Counted from the first letter of the stretch, positions 8,626-17,563 are shown. The stretch: 64,000 nucleotides of DNA from Burkholderia sp. Leaf177 (GCF_001424345.1 NZ_LMPF01000012.1:249662-313661); one strand, 5' to 3'. Numbers and translations: made by a program. Notes: generated by a model not told the origin, from the letters alone.

Positions 8626-9624
8626 TCACACCGCCTTGACGACGACCACCGTTGCATCGTCGGAGTCGCGCGCAAAATCCCGATGCAAGACCGCGGCAAT
8701 CAGGCTCGGATGATGTTGAACCAGGCCCGGATGCCGGTTCAGGTTCCAGCGCGTCGACAAGCCGTCGGTGGTCAGGATCATCACGCTGCGGCCAGTCCAT
8801 TCAACCGACACTTCCCGGACCAGACGCATGTTGTAGCCGACCGTGCCATCTGTGGAAAGCAGGTGCTGATTGGTGTCGCCGGACACCACGATCCCGACGA
8901 TATTGCCGACCCCGGCAAACTGAGCGGAGCCTGCGGCTGTATCGATCTGCGCTACCGCCATCACCGCTCCCCGCGTTCCCTTGAGACCTTCGTGCGCATG
9001 ACGAAGGATGCTGGCGGGTGAATCGACGGCATCGGCTTTGCGAAAGATCTGCACCGCGCGTTGGGATGCGTCGGACGCAAGCGGGCCGTGTCCAAGGCCG
9101 TCGAGCAGCACCGTGCGCATCTGCCCGGCGCGTTCGCTGATACCCCACGCGTCGCCGCACACCTCCTGATTGGCCTTCGGCGTTGATCGCGCCCCGACCA
9201 TGAAGCGTGATGGATCGGCTGCTTGTGATTTGCCGTTCTGGATACGCGCGAGCACCGCGGTGCCCAGCCCCGCGACCGAATAAATGTCGAATAGATGCGA
9301 GCGGCGCGACATGGTGCCCAAACCAGCGCCAAGACTGCCGCCCGTTGAAAAGCCATCGCGTTGGGCTGCATCGAGATTCGCGATTCCCGGGCCGCGATCG
9401 AGCGCCAGCATTTCGATGCCGGGACCACCTTCGCTTGTGTATTGACGCAGCAGCATCTCGCCGCGACCGGCGTACTTGATGATGTTGGTCGCGGCTTCGC
9501 TCGCAACCAAAGCCGCGTCGGCCTGATAACGTTCGGAAAACCCCAGGCTTTGCGCTAATTTAATGGCGGTTCGCCGTGCTTCTGCTACGCCGCTTTGATC
9601 TGAAAGACTCAGCGCCTCTTCCAT
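8626..9624 (-). CDS. RsbT-like ATPase fused to PP2C phosphatase (RsbX-like)
   Basis: 332 residues in two parts. Residues about 1-135 are an RsbT/RsbW-type GHKL ATPase ('ASEAATNIIKYAG', 'LDRGPGIANLD', 'GAGLGTMSRR'). Residues about 145-332 are a small PP2C/SpoIIE phosphatase domain with metal-binding Asp residues in 'CGDAWG', 'LLDGLGHGP', 'TTDGLSTRW' and 'DSDDATVVV'. In Bacillus RsbX is a separate phosphatase that resets phosphorylated RsbR and RsbS; here it is joined to an extra ATPase module. It overlaps rsbT by 16 bases and is followed after one base by the hybrid kinase, so translation is probably coupled. It likely resets the stressosome after stress. Confidence 0.88.
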   Translation of the reverse strand: MEEALSLSDQSGVAEARRTAIKLAQSLGFSERYQADAALVASEAATNIIKYAGRGEMLLRQYTSEGGPGIEMLALDRGPGIANLDAAQRDGFSTGGSLGAGLGTMSRRSHLFDIYSVAGLGTAVLARIQNGKSQAADPSRFMVGARSTPKANQEVCGDAWGISERAGQMRTVLLDGLGHGPLASDASQRAVQIFRKADAVDSPASILRHAHEGLKGTRGAVMAVAQIDTAAGSAQFAGVGNIVGIVVSGDTNQHLLSTDGTVGYNMRLVREVSVEWTGRSVMILTTDGLSTRWNLNRHPGLVQHHPSLIAAVLHRDFARDSDDATVVVVKAV

Positions 9625-10019
9625 TGGGTAATGCTCACTGTAGTCCCTACATTCACTGTCGACGTAATTTCGAATTCGTTCACCAGACGGCGTGCGCCGC
9701 CTAGTCCCAGTCCCATGCTTTTAGCCGTGCTGAAGCCGTCTTCCAGCGCCCGATCGATATCCGGAATGCCCGGTCCCTGATCTTCAAACACAAGTTTGAT
9801 GCCAATGCGGCCGTTGTATTCAACCTCGTTGACCGTAACCGTCCCCCCTTTACCGTGCACTAGCGTATTTCGCGCAAGCTCACTCGCGGCCGTCACGAAC
9901 TTGGTGCGTTCCAGCGTGCCAAAAGCCATTCTTGTCGCGAGTTCCTGGATGAATTTACGTGCGCCATTGACTTGATCGGACGTGCGTATTTCAAGGACCG
10001 CAGGGCTCAGAGTGACTAT
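9609..10019 (-). CDS. rsbT: RsbT serine/threonine kinase of the stressosome, non-canonical start
   Basis: Small GHKL-type kinase that phosphorylates RsbS and RsbR. Conserved blocks are 'ASELARNTLVHG', 'EDQGPGIPDID' and 'GLGLGGARRLVNEF'. The first ATG in frame (9929) falls inside the conserved fold and would remove about 30 residues. The upstream codons still encode a typical RsbT N-terminus ('EIRTSDQVNGARKFIQELA'). No ATG, GTG or TTG exists in that part of the frame. A GGAGA Shine-Dalgarno site lies 6 bases before an ATA codon at 10019-10017, which overlaps the rsbS stop as ATAG. I therefore propose AUA initiation (136 residues), with CUG at 10010 as the alternative. Gene identity is firm; the start is inference. 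Confidence 0.82.
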   Translation of the reverse strand: MVTLSPAVLEIRTSDQVNGARKFIQELATRMAFGTLERTKFVTAASELARNTLVHGKGGTVTVNEVEYNGRIGIKLVFEDQGPGIPDIDRALEDGFSTAKSMGLGLGGARRLVNEFEITSTVNVGTTVSITQWKRR

Positions 10020-10402
10020 GAGGATTCTCCGGTTTCGTCCGAGGGCTCGTCGAGCGACTGACGCAACAGCGCCATGCCTTTGTCGATATCGAGTGCGGTG
10101 CGGATTCCTTTGAGCGACATCCCGAGTTCAACCAACGTGATCGCGACTGCAGGGCGCATTCCGACGAGGACCGTGGTGGCATCGAGCACCCGGGCCATGG
10201 CGGCTATGTGTCCCAAGGTACGACCTATGAACGAGTCAACAATCTCCAGCGCCGAGATGTCAATCAACACACCGCGTGCGCGTGTTTTCTCGATACGCGA
10301 CGTCAGATCGTCCTGAAGATTAAGCACCAGTTCGTCGTGAAGCTCGACCTGGATAGATACCAATAGAAAGTCGCCCAGCTTGAGAACCGGAATTTGTTCC
10401 AT
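10016..10402 (-). CDS. rsbS: RsbS STAS-domain stressosome antagonist
   Basis: 128-residue single STAS domain. The motif 'DISALEIVDSFIGR' carries Ser57, which aligns with the RsbT-phosphorylated Ser59 of Bacillus subtilis RsbS. 'VGMRPAVAITLVELG' is the usual C-terminal half of the fold. RsbS and RsbR proteins form the icosahedral stressosome core that sequesters RsbT until stress triggers phosphorylation. The gene begins two bases after the rsbR stop and overlaps the proposed rsbT start. The tail 'LDEPSDETGESS' is acidic and goes beyond the STAS fold. Confidence 0.92.
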   Translation of the reverse strand: MEQIPVLKLGDFLLVSIQVELHDELVLNLQDDLTSRIEKTRARGVLIDISALEIVDSFIGRTLGHIAAMARVLDATTVLVGMRPAVAITLVELGMSLKGIRTALDIDKGMALLRQSLDEPSDETGESS

Positions 10403-10404
10403 GC

Positions 10405-11271
10405 TTATTCGCCTGCTTTAACGCTACCAAGCTTGCCTACCGTTAACCCGACGCGGCGCAGCGCAATCTTGAGCGCTTCAGCAAGCGTCGCCTTGGTGAC
10501 CACGTCGCCCAAGTCGACACCCAGGTGCACGATGGTCTGTGCAATCTGTGGGCGAATGCCGCTGATGATGCACTCGGCGCCCATCAAGCGTGCGGCTGCC
10601 ACGGTCTTGAGCAAATGTTGCGCGACCAGCGTATCTACCGTGGGAACACCCGTGATATCGATAATCGCGATTGCCGCTTCATTTTCCACGATGGAATCAA
10701 GCAGGCTTTCCATGACGACCTGGGTACGTTCGCTGTCTAGGGTGCCGATCAAAGGCAACGCTACGATCGAATCCCATAGCTTGACCACGGGAGTCGTCAA
10801 ATCGAGGAGTTCCTGCTGCTGCCGCTCGATAATTTGCTGGCGGCTCTTTTGATACTCGGAGACGGTAACCAGACCGAGCTTGTCCAGAACTTGAGTCAGC
10901 TTCCAGAATTCTTCGTTCAAGAGATCGGCGTCGCCGCCATTTTCCCGGAGGCTGTCGAACAACGGCTTCTTTAGCGAGAAAACAAAGGTCGCAGTGTCTT
11001 CGGATGAAAATCCCTGGACCACGCGTTCGCGCGACAGCTTCGCGAGATGGGCCCTGACGTCGTCCCATTCGGCGCCGCTGATTTGCTCCGAATAGTCATT
11101 TTTTACGGCAGACGCAAACACTGAAAGAAAGGCACGCGAGCTTTCCCTGACTTCGGCCTCGGACAATCCACCTTGACTCGTCGCACCAGAAAGTTGCTCG
11201 TTTATCCATGCGTTGAGAATTTTTGCTTCGTCTTTTTGTAAAATGTCGGCTAAACCAGCGCGCTTGCTCAA
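10405..11271 (-). CDS. rsbR: RsbR-type stressosome sensor (N-terminal sensor plus STAS)
   Basis: About 288 residues. Residues 1-150 form an all-helical sensor domain resembling the RsbRD_N type. A coiled linker rich in Gln and Glu ('QQIIERQQQELLD') joins it to a C-terminal STAS domain. 'IDITGVPTVDT' carries the Thr that matches phospho-Thr205 of B. subtilis RsbRA, and 'GTLDSER', 34 residues earlier, has Ser where RsbRA has Thr171. Two TTG starts are possible (11283 and 11271). TTG 11271 is preferred because GGAG lies 6 bases upstream, and that GGAG falls inside the longer version. It is the first gene of the five-gene stressosome operon. The stimulus sensed is not evident. Confidence 0.9.
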   Translation of the reverse strand: MSKRAGLADILQKDEAKILNAWINEQLSGATSQGGLSEAEVRESSRAFLSVFASAVKNDYSEQISGAEWDDVRAHLAKLSRERVVQGFSSEDTATFVFSLKKPLFDSLRENGGDADLLNEEFWKLTQVLDKLGLVTVSEYQKSRQQIIERQQQELLDLTTPVVKLWDSIVALPLIGTLDSERTQVVMESLLDSIVENEAAIAIIDITGVPTVDTLVAQHLLKTVAAARLMGAECIISGIRPQIAQTIVHLGVDLGDVVTKATLAEALKIALRRVGLTVGKLGSVKAGE

Positions 11272-11554
11272 GTCTTTCTCCAAGTTTTAAAGGCGATATT
11301 CGCCTAAGCAATTATATGTGACAACCATCGAACGGCCCGTAAGAGCCAAGTTTAATGCCCGGTGACAAAGTATAGACATTCCAGACCCTAAAAGACCTTG
11401 GACAACGACCCCGCGCGTAGCCTTAAATGCACTAGCGAGAACGCGGTTTGACAAAAGAATTGCTGGAAACGGCCGGCATTTTTATTTTGGACTTAGCGAT
11501 TTGACCGCTATGCATCGGGCTAAGGAAACAACCCTGAAGAGATTCCGGATTCTC

Positions 11555-12475
11555 CTAAGGCGGGGTTGATACGCTTCTTTTGCGCTTGCCCGAGCGCCCG
11601 GCAATCTCGCCCGCTAGCTGGACGAACGCGCTCAACACTGCGGGCGGCGATGGATTCGTCCAGGCGAGCAGCAATTCACTCACCGCATGCCGTTCGCGAA
11701 GCGGCCGATACACCACGTTATCCATATGCACATGCTGGACCGAGGCGGGAACCAGCGCTATGCCGAACCCCGAACTCACGAGTCCGAGCGAAGCGTAGAT
11801 CTGGCCCATTTCGAATAACGGCGATGGCGTAAAACCGCCCAACGCGCAGAGCTGATTGATGATCGCGTGATAATCGGGCGCCACGTCCTTGCGATAGTTG
11901 ATCACGCGCATGTCCGCGCATTCGCCAATAGAAATCGTGCGTTTTGCGGCAAGCGGATTGTCCTTGGCGATCGCAACAACGAACGGCTCGCGCAGGATCA
12001 TCGTGGATGTCAGGTTTGAATCGGGCGGCACGGTGCGCACGAATGCAACATCGACTTCGCCACGCGCGAGCGCGTTGATTTGCTCGGCCGCGGTGAACCA
12101 GCGCAACTCGATGGAAACATCGGGGAAGCGTTGTTGAAACTCGCGAATAAGCGCGGGCAATAACGTGTATGCAATATGTTCGAAGAAGCCGACCGCCAGA
12201 TGGCCAATCTCGCCGCGTGCCGCACGCTGTGAGTCGACCACGGCAGCATCCGCCGATGCCAGAATGCCCCGGGCGCGATCAGCGAACACCATTCCAGCCG
12301 ACGACAACGCCAGGCGCTTGCCGCGGCGATCGAATAATTCCACGCCCAATTCCGCTTCGAGATCGCGAATCTGGCGGCTTAGTGGCGGCTGCGCCATATG
12401 CAAACGTTCGGCGGCTTTGGTGAAGTTCAGTGTTTGCGCCACGGTCAGAAAATAGCGCAAATGACGAAGTTCCAT
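11555..12475 (-). CDS. LysR-family transcriptional regulator
   Basis: 306 residues. The N-terminal winged helix-turn-helix is clear ('MELRHLRYFLTVAQTLNFTKAAERLHMAQPPLSRQIRDLE' region, residues 1-40) and is followed by a LysR substrate-binding domain of the BenM/CatM/CbbR type ('LAVGFFEHIAYTLLPALIREF', 'VVAIAKDNPLA'). It is divergent from the dioxygenase at 12578, with 102 bases between them, and a T-N11-A dyad sits 5 bases upstream of its own start. It probably controls itself and the dioxygenase; the effector is unknown. Confidence 0.88.
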   Translation of the reverse strand: MELRHLRYFLTVAQTLNFTKAAERLHMAQPPLSRQIRDLEAELGVELFDRRGKRLALSSAGMVFADRARGILASADAAVVDSQRAARGEIGHLAVGFFEHIAYTLLPALIREFQQRFPDVSIELRWFTAAEQINALARGEVDVAFVRTVPPDSNLTSTMILREPFVVAIAKDNPLAAKRTISIGECADMRVINYRKDVAPDYHAIINQLCALGGFTPSPLFEMGQIYASLGLVSSGFGIALVPASVQHVHMDNVVYRPLRERHAVSELLLAWTNPSPPAVLSAFVQLAGEIAGRSGKRKRSVSTPP

Positions 12476-12479
12476 GTCA

Positions 12480-12492
12480 TACCTTTAAGGTA
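12480..12492. promoter_or_regulatory. LysR-type T-N11-A operator candidate
   Basis: The 13-bp dyad TACCTTTAAGGTA is an exact T-N11-A box with 6-bp arms around a single central T. It lies between the divergent lysR (ATG 12475) and dioxygenase (ATG 12578) genes, close to the lysR start, where a self-regulating LysR protein usually binds. Confidence 0.5.
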
Positions 12493-12577
12493 CTGAAAGC
12501 GAACTTATTATATCTTTTACATCGCTTATGGATGTCATTACGATCCACCTCTAGGAGATCGACAGGAGACATCCACA

Positions 12578-13390
12578 ATGAAACTCAACGACGCTCAACA
12601 GGCCGCTTACGCGCGCGATGGATTTATCGTGCTGCCTTCTTTGCTAACTGGTGAGGAAGTGCAGGAAATGAAGCGCGACCTAAAGCGCATCCAGCAGATC
12701 GAAACGGATCATCTGGTGCGCGAGAAAACCGGTGGCATTGCAAAGACGATCTACAAGGTTCACGAAACAAAAAGCCCGACGGCGTCGCCCGTGTTTCACG
12801 CGGCATCGCGCGCGCCACGGCTGCTCGAACCGGCTCGGCAATTGTTAGGCGATCCGGCGCTCTACATCCATCACACGAAGTGCAACCTGAAGACGGCTAT
12901 CGACGGTTCGGTGTGGCAATGGCATCAGGACTTTGGCACGTGGCATAAAGACGGCATTAAGAACCCTTCAATGACCACGGCGCTCATCATGCTCGACGAG
13001 CCGACCGAAATGGGCGGCTGCCTGTACTTCATTCCGGGAAGCCATAAACTCGGCTCGCTGCAACCTGCATTCGACGACGCGACCGGTTACCGTTTTTACG
13101 TGGTGCCGAAAACGACGATGCTCGAAGTTCTATCCACTCATCCGAAAGCCGTGCCGATCATGGGCACGCCAGGAACGGTCGTGTTCTTCGATGCGAATAT
13201 TGTGCACGCGTCAGGCCACAACCTTTCCGGCGATGACCGGTGGCAGGCGTATATCGTGTACAACACCGTCGTTAATCAGCCCGCCAATGTGGAAAACCCG
13301 CGCCCCGATTATGTGCGTTCGACCAACTTCGCGCCTTTGCAGCTGGGTAGCGACACCATTGTCGAGCGTGTCCCGGCTTTAAACCGATAA
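12578..13390 (+). CDS. Phytanoyl-CoA dioxygenase (PhyH) family Fe(II)/2-oxoglutarate oxygenase
   Basis: 270 residues with the iron facial triad of the family: His116 and Asp118 in 'WQWHQDFGTWHKDG' and His210 in 'FFDANIVHASGHN'. Arg221 in 'DDRWQAY' is the probable 2-oxoglutarate anchor. The 'YWHQDF.TWH' style is like ectoine hydroxylase and related small-molecule hydroxylases, but the substrate cannot be assigned. An AGGAG site precedes the ATG. Its 3' end overlaps the convergent winged-helix gene by 12 bases. Confidence 0.85.
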   Translation: MKLNDAQQAAYARDGFIVLPSLLTGEEVQEMKRDLKRIQQIETDHLVREKTGGIAKTIYKVHETKSPTASPVFHAASRAPRLLEPARQLLGDPALYIHHTKCNLKTAIDGSVWQWHQDFGTWHKDGIKNPSMTTALIMLDEPTEMGGCLYFIPGSHKLGSLQPAFDDATGYRFYVVPKTTMLEVLSTHPKAVPIMGTPGTVVFFDANIVHASGHNLSGDDRWQAYIVYNTVVNQPANVENPRPDYVRSTNFAPLQLGSDTIVERVPALNR

Positions 13391-13660
13391 AGGTAAAAGC
13401 CGATAAACGTTATTCCTGCCTTGCAACTCGGTTGTCACCAGATCGTTTTTCCTGAGGATGTCCAGTGCTGATCGAGTTGTCTCGACGCTTTTACCCATGA
13501 GTTCGGCAATCTTTTCAATAGGCATTCGCACGGGCCCCCCAGTATCCGACTCCGCTGCCGCGATGATGGACAGTACCGCGTATGCCGGTAAGCCGATCTT
13601 GGCTATCAATCCTTGAAGTATTTCTTCCGAGAAGTACTCACCGCATGGATCGCTTTGCAT
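13379..13660 (-). CDS. Small winged-helix DNA-binding protein
   Basis: 93 residues from ATG 13660, which follows a GAGAGAGAAC purine run; the open frame continues 23 codons further upstream without family support. Residues about 50-90 resemble a winged helix-turn-helix ('MPIEKIAELMGKSVETTRSALDILRKNDLV'), similar in shape to small replication or MarR-like regulators, with a wing ending in 'NNVYRLLPL'. The target is unknown. Its stop lies inside the end of the convergent dioxygenase gene. Confidence 0.6.
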   Translation of the reverse strand: MQSDPCGEYFSEEILQGLIAKIGLPAYAVLSIIAAAESDTGGPVRMPIEKIAELMGKSVETTRSALDILRKNDLVTTELQGRNNVYRLLPLSV

Positions 13661-14148
13661 CGTTCTCTCTCGATTTTTTATGGTTTTAAGACTGCCAACA
13701 GGATAGCACTCGTGCTTGGCAGCACACACGCATCACCTCAATGTCTACCACTCGAAATGTACTAGCCGCATCGCGGCTGTGTCGCCTGGTGCATAAAACG
13801 TTCCGGCTCTGTCGCCGCTAGAAACTGCGTCTTGCCTTTCGCACTATGTGTTGTCCGAACTGTTGTTATAACGCCGCGCTGCTGCGTTATGAAATCAGGG
13901 TGCTACGGCGGCATGTTACGTTACACCATCGCCCAAACCAACTGAATTCCATGCCGCGCCAGTTTCTCCGCCGCTCCAAAGGACCGTAATTACCTACTTG
14001 GCACGGCACGAAACTCGCTTAAGGCAATCCACTCGATTCCGCTGGAAGTGCTCGCCTCACGGACATGGTGCAAGTTGAATTGAGCGTTTGAAGCATTGGG
14101 TATTAGCGTCAAATCTATAAACATAAAAGTATCTGAGAGGTTGTACGC
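13661..14148. other. Intergenic region upstream of the GGDEF-EAL gene
   Basis: 488 bases between two divergent genes. It is expected to hold both promoters. Apart from a GAGAGG ribosome site just before ATG 14149, I recognise no gene, repeat or operator. The stretch 14100-14130 is A/T-rich and is the best place for a promoter. Confidence 0.4.
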
Positions 14149-16840
14149 ATGGTCAGCAGCACTTGGTCGCCAATGAGGCGATGGCTTCGCACGTCCCGAC
14201 GCCGCATTTTCGCGGCCGCGACGGCGCTCCTTGGTATCCTGCTCGCCCTTGAAATTTTCTTTAATAGACACTTACTCAGTCCGATCGAGCAATCGGCGTC
14301 TATTCCAGGCCGCGACACCTTACTGTTGCTTGTGTTGGGCGGCTTGATTGGCTGCACGATCTACCAATTGATCTCGGTCTTTCCACGCGATCTGCCCAAA
14401 ATAATGTTCAGGCGCTACTTCGTCGGTCATCCGCTCCCAATGCTTGTGTACGACGTAGACACCACGCGCATCCTCGCTGCGAACCGCGCCGCGTGCAATC
14501 TCTACGGGTACACCCGCACAGAGCTCAAGCGATTGTCGATGGATAACCTGCGCCTTGCCCGGGACATCGAGCCATTCAGACGCAAGTTGCGCGAAATCGC
14601 GACCGCGCACGCGGCTGCCGGTTCTGCCGGTGACTGGACGCATCTGAGAAAGGACGGCACTGAACTGACGGTCAATGTCTCATACCACGTCACTGAATTT
14701 CAGCGGAAGACGTCGTGCTACATCATCTGTCTGGACGTATCGAATCGCAGGCAAGCCGAACTTGAAGTCGCGACCGCGAAGTCCATGCTTGAAACCGTCC
14801 TCAACAGCGTCCCGCAACGCATTTACTGGAAAAACGGCAATTCCGAATACCTGGGGTGCAACGCGTCTTTCGCTAAGGAAGCCGGTTTGGCGCACGCGAA
14901 GGACGTTGAAGGCCTGACGGATTTCGACTTGCCGTGGCGCCTGGATGCAACCGACGCGCGCCGGCGTGACAACCAGGCGATGTTCTCGAAGAACGGCCAT
15001 ATTGCATACGAGCATCCGGCTTACTTCGAGCACGCCCGAGAAGTCCGCTGGTATGCCAAAACAAAAGTGCCTTTGCTCGGCCCCAAGGGCGAAGTCATGG
15101 GCGTGCTGGCCTTGCACGAAGACATCACCACGCGCAAGGCCGCGGAACTAGCGCTGCGCCTGCGAAGCCGCGCCCTCGATGCGTGTGTCAACGCAGTAGT
15201 CATGACGCGAGCCCATGGCAAGCAATACCTGATCGATTATGTGAATCCAGCGTTCGAGCGCATCACCGGTTATTCGGCGGCGCAAGTCATCGGTCGCGAC
15301 TGCCGGTTTCTGCAAGGCGATGACCGGGAACAAGATGGCTTGCGGGAAATCAGGAATGCTTTGAAAACGGACGCGGAAGTGAGCACCATCTTGCGGAACT
15401 ATCGCGCGGACGGCGAGATGTTCTGGAATCAGTTGTTCATTGCCCCCGTGCTCGACGACGCCGGCGTTGCCACGCATCACATTGCAATCGTGAATGACGT
15501 GAGCGAGCTGATCGAGTCGCGCAACCGGCTCGCGCATCAGGCGAGTTATGACTCGCTGACGCGTTTGCCTAACCGCGTTTTATTAAACGAGCGACTCCGG
15601 CAAGCGATCAGTGCTTCCATTCTCACGGGGACTCAGGTTGCTGTCGTATTCCTCGACATGGACCACTTCAAGGATGTAAATGATTCCCTGGGCCACAGCG
15701 TGGGCGACCGGCTCTTGCAGCAAGTCGCTGCCCGCCTTGTCAGCGCGTCTCCCGTAACCACGACGGTTGCCCGATACGGCGGCGACGAGTTCGTCATTCT
15801 CTTGCCCAACATTGTCGGTTACGGGTCGGTCGATGTATTGATAGGCGGGCTCAAGGCTGCTCTTGCGGCATCGATAAAAATCGACGAGCACGAGTTCATT
15901 ATTGATTGCAGCATGGGTGTGAGCCTTTTCCCTCGCGATGGCCACGACGTGGAGACGTTGATCAAACGCGCGGATGCCGCCATGTATGAAGCGAAGGCGC
16001 TTGGCCGTAACACGGTCCGGCATTACGACTACGCGACAGGCTCACGCGCGGAAGAGCGTCTCTCTATAGCGCAGAATCTGCGACGCGCCATTCGCGATCG
16101 CGAATTCTGTCTGTATTTCCAGCCTCAGGTCAACGTCCTGACGGGTCACGTCGCGGCGGTGGAAGCGTTGATTCGCTGGTTCGATCCGGCGCTCGGCCCA
16201 ATCTCTCCGGCAGAGTTCATCCCGCTCGCTGAAGAGTCCGGTTTGATCGTTCCTATCGGCGAATGGGTGATTACAGAGGTCTGCCGTGCCGCCGTGGATC
16301 TGCCGGCGTTATGACGGATTGCGCGTTGCGTTCAACCTTTCGCCGCGGCAATTCACGCAGGGTAATGTCGTCGACTTCCTGTCCCGGACAATGTCGGCGA
16401 CCGGCGCCAATCCGTCGATGCTCGAGCTTGAGATTACGGAAAGCACGCTTGCGGCACCTTGCACGGGCGTTGAACTGAAGATGCTGGCGACGCGCGGTGC
16501 GATCATCGCCATCGACGATTTCGGGACCGGCTATTCCAATCTTTCATCGTTGAAATCACTCGGACCGGACCGCCTGAAAATCGATAAATCGTTGGTCAGC
16601 GGCATTGGCGCTTCGGTCCAGGACGAAGCGCTGGTGCTGGCGGTGCTGGCGCTGGGCGTCGCATTTGGCGCGCAGGTGATTGCAGAAGGTGTCGAGACAA
16701 TCGAGCAGCGCGATTTCTTGTCGGAGAATGGATGCTGCGACATGCAGGGTTTTCTGTTCGCAAGGCCAATGCCTATTGAGCAATTGCATGCCTACTTGCG
16801 CCGGAACCAACGCCATATGAACGAGAACAAGGCCGTGTAG
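14149..16840 (+). pseudogene. LOV/PAS-GGDEF-EAL cyclic-di-GMP protein, frameshifted
   Basis: Membrane-anchored c-di-GMP enzyme. Two N-terminal membrane segments (about residues 20-45 and 60-80) precede a PAS domain (about 95-200), a second PAS (about 205-335) and a third, LOV-like PAS (about 345-455) carrying 'GRDCRFLQG' with Cys385 at the photo-adduct position. GGDEF is intact near residue 544 without an RxxD inhibitory site, and EAL lies at 672-674. One extra C within 16302-16304 ('ctgccggcg') shifts the frame: translation stops at 16314 after 721 residues, and the rest of the EAL domain ('YDGLRVAFNLSPRQF', 'DDFGTGYSNLSSLK') continues in frame 2 to 16840. Removing one base restores about 896 residues. 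The call is a genuine mutation, a recent pseudogene, or a sequencing error. The truncated form keeps a complete cyclase. Confidence 0.88.
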
Positions 16841-16897
16841 GATTCATGGCGGTGCTCGGCTTAAAGGCTCTAAAGAAACAACGCTTTTCCAAGTAAG

Positions 16898-17563
16898 TCA
16901 CGAAACGAGCGTGATCGAAAACCCGTCCCAACCTTTCGATCCGACCGTTTGTATTGCGGTCGAATCGAGTCTCGGGTTCTTTGCAAGAAGGTCGAAATAC
17001 TGCCGCAATCCAATGACGTCGGGGTCGGTGCTCGCAGCATCGGCCATCTTTCCCCGCCGGATGATGTTGTCTCCCACGATAATTGCGCCCGCGCTGCACA
17101 GTTCGAGCGAAAGCGTCAGGTATTCCGGATAGGTTTTCTTGTCAGCGTCGATAAACACGAAATCGAACGGTTCGGCGCGTTCTTCGATCAAGCGTCTAAG
17201 GCTTTCCACGGCTGCACCGACCATCACCGAAACTTTCTCCGACAAACCCGCCGACTCGATATTCTTTTTGGCCACCGCCGCGTGTTCAGGGCTGAACTCG
17301 AGCGTCACGAGCGTGCCGTCCGAAGGTAAAGCGCGAGCGAGCCAGATCGTGCTGTAGCCGCCCAGCGTGCCGATCTCGAGAATGCGTTTAGCGCCGCGCA
17401 CGCGCGCGAGCATCTGCAGGAACTTGCCCTGATTAGGCGCGACGTTGATAGGACGAAGGCCCGCTTGCGCGCTTGATCGTAGCGCCCCGTCGAGGGCTTG
17501 ATCGGGTGCGACTAGCTGACTGCAAAGATAGTCGTCGAGGAGATCCCATTGCGTCTGGTCCAT
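16898..17563 (-). CDS. SAM-dependent O-methyltransferase (caffeoyl-CoA OMT-like)
   Basis: 221 residues, the normal length for the family. The SAM site is 'RILEIGTLGGYSTIWLARAL' (about 60-79), with the acidic ribose-binding residue in 'LVTLEFSP'. The metal and catalytic motif 'DFVFIDADKKTYPEY' is near 135-149, and 'GAIIVGDNIIRRG' completes the divalent-metal site. Members methylate catechol-type hydroxyls; the acceptor is not evident. It stands alone between two regulators. Confidence 0.9.
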   Translation of the reverse strand: MDQTQWDLLDDYLCSQLVAPDQALDGALRSSAQAGLRPINVAPNQGKFLQMLARVRGAKRILEIGTLGGYSTIWLARALPSDGTLVTLEFSPEHAAVAKKNIESAGLSEKVSVMVGAAVESLRRLIEERAEPFDFVFIDADKKTYPEYLTLSLELCSAGAIIVGDNIIRRGKMADAASTDPDVIGLRQYFDLLAKNPRLDSTAIQTVGSKGWDGFSITLVS

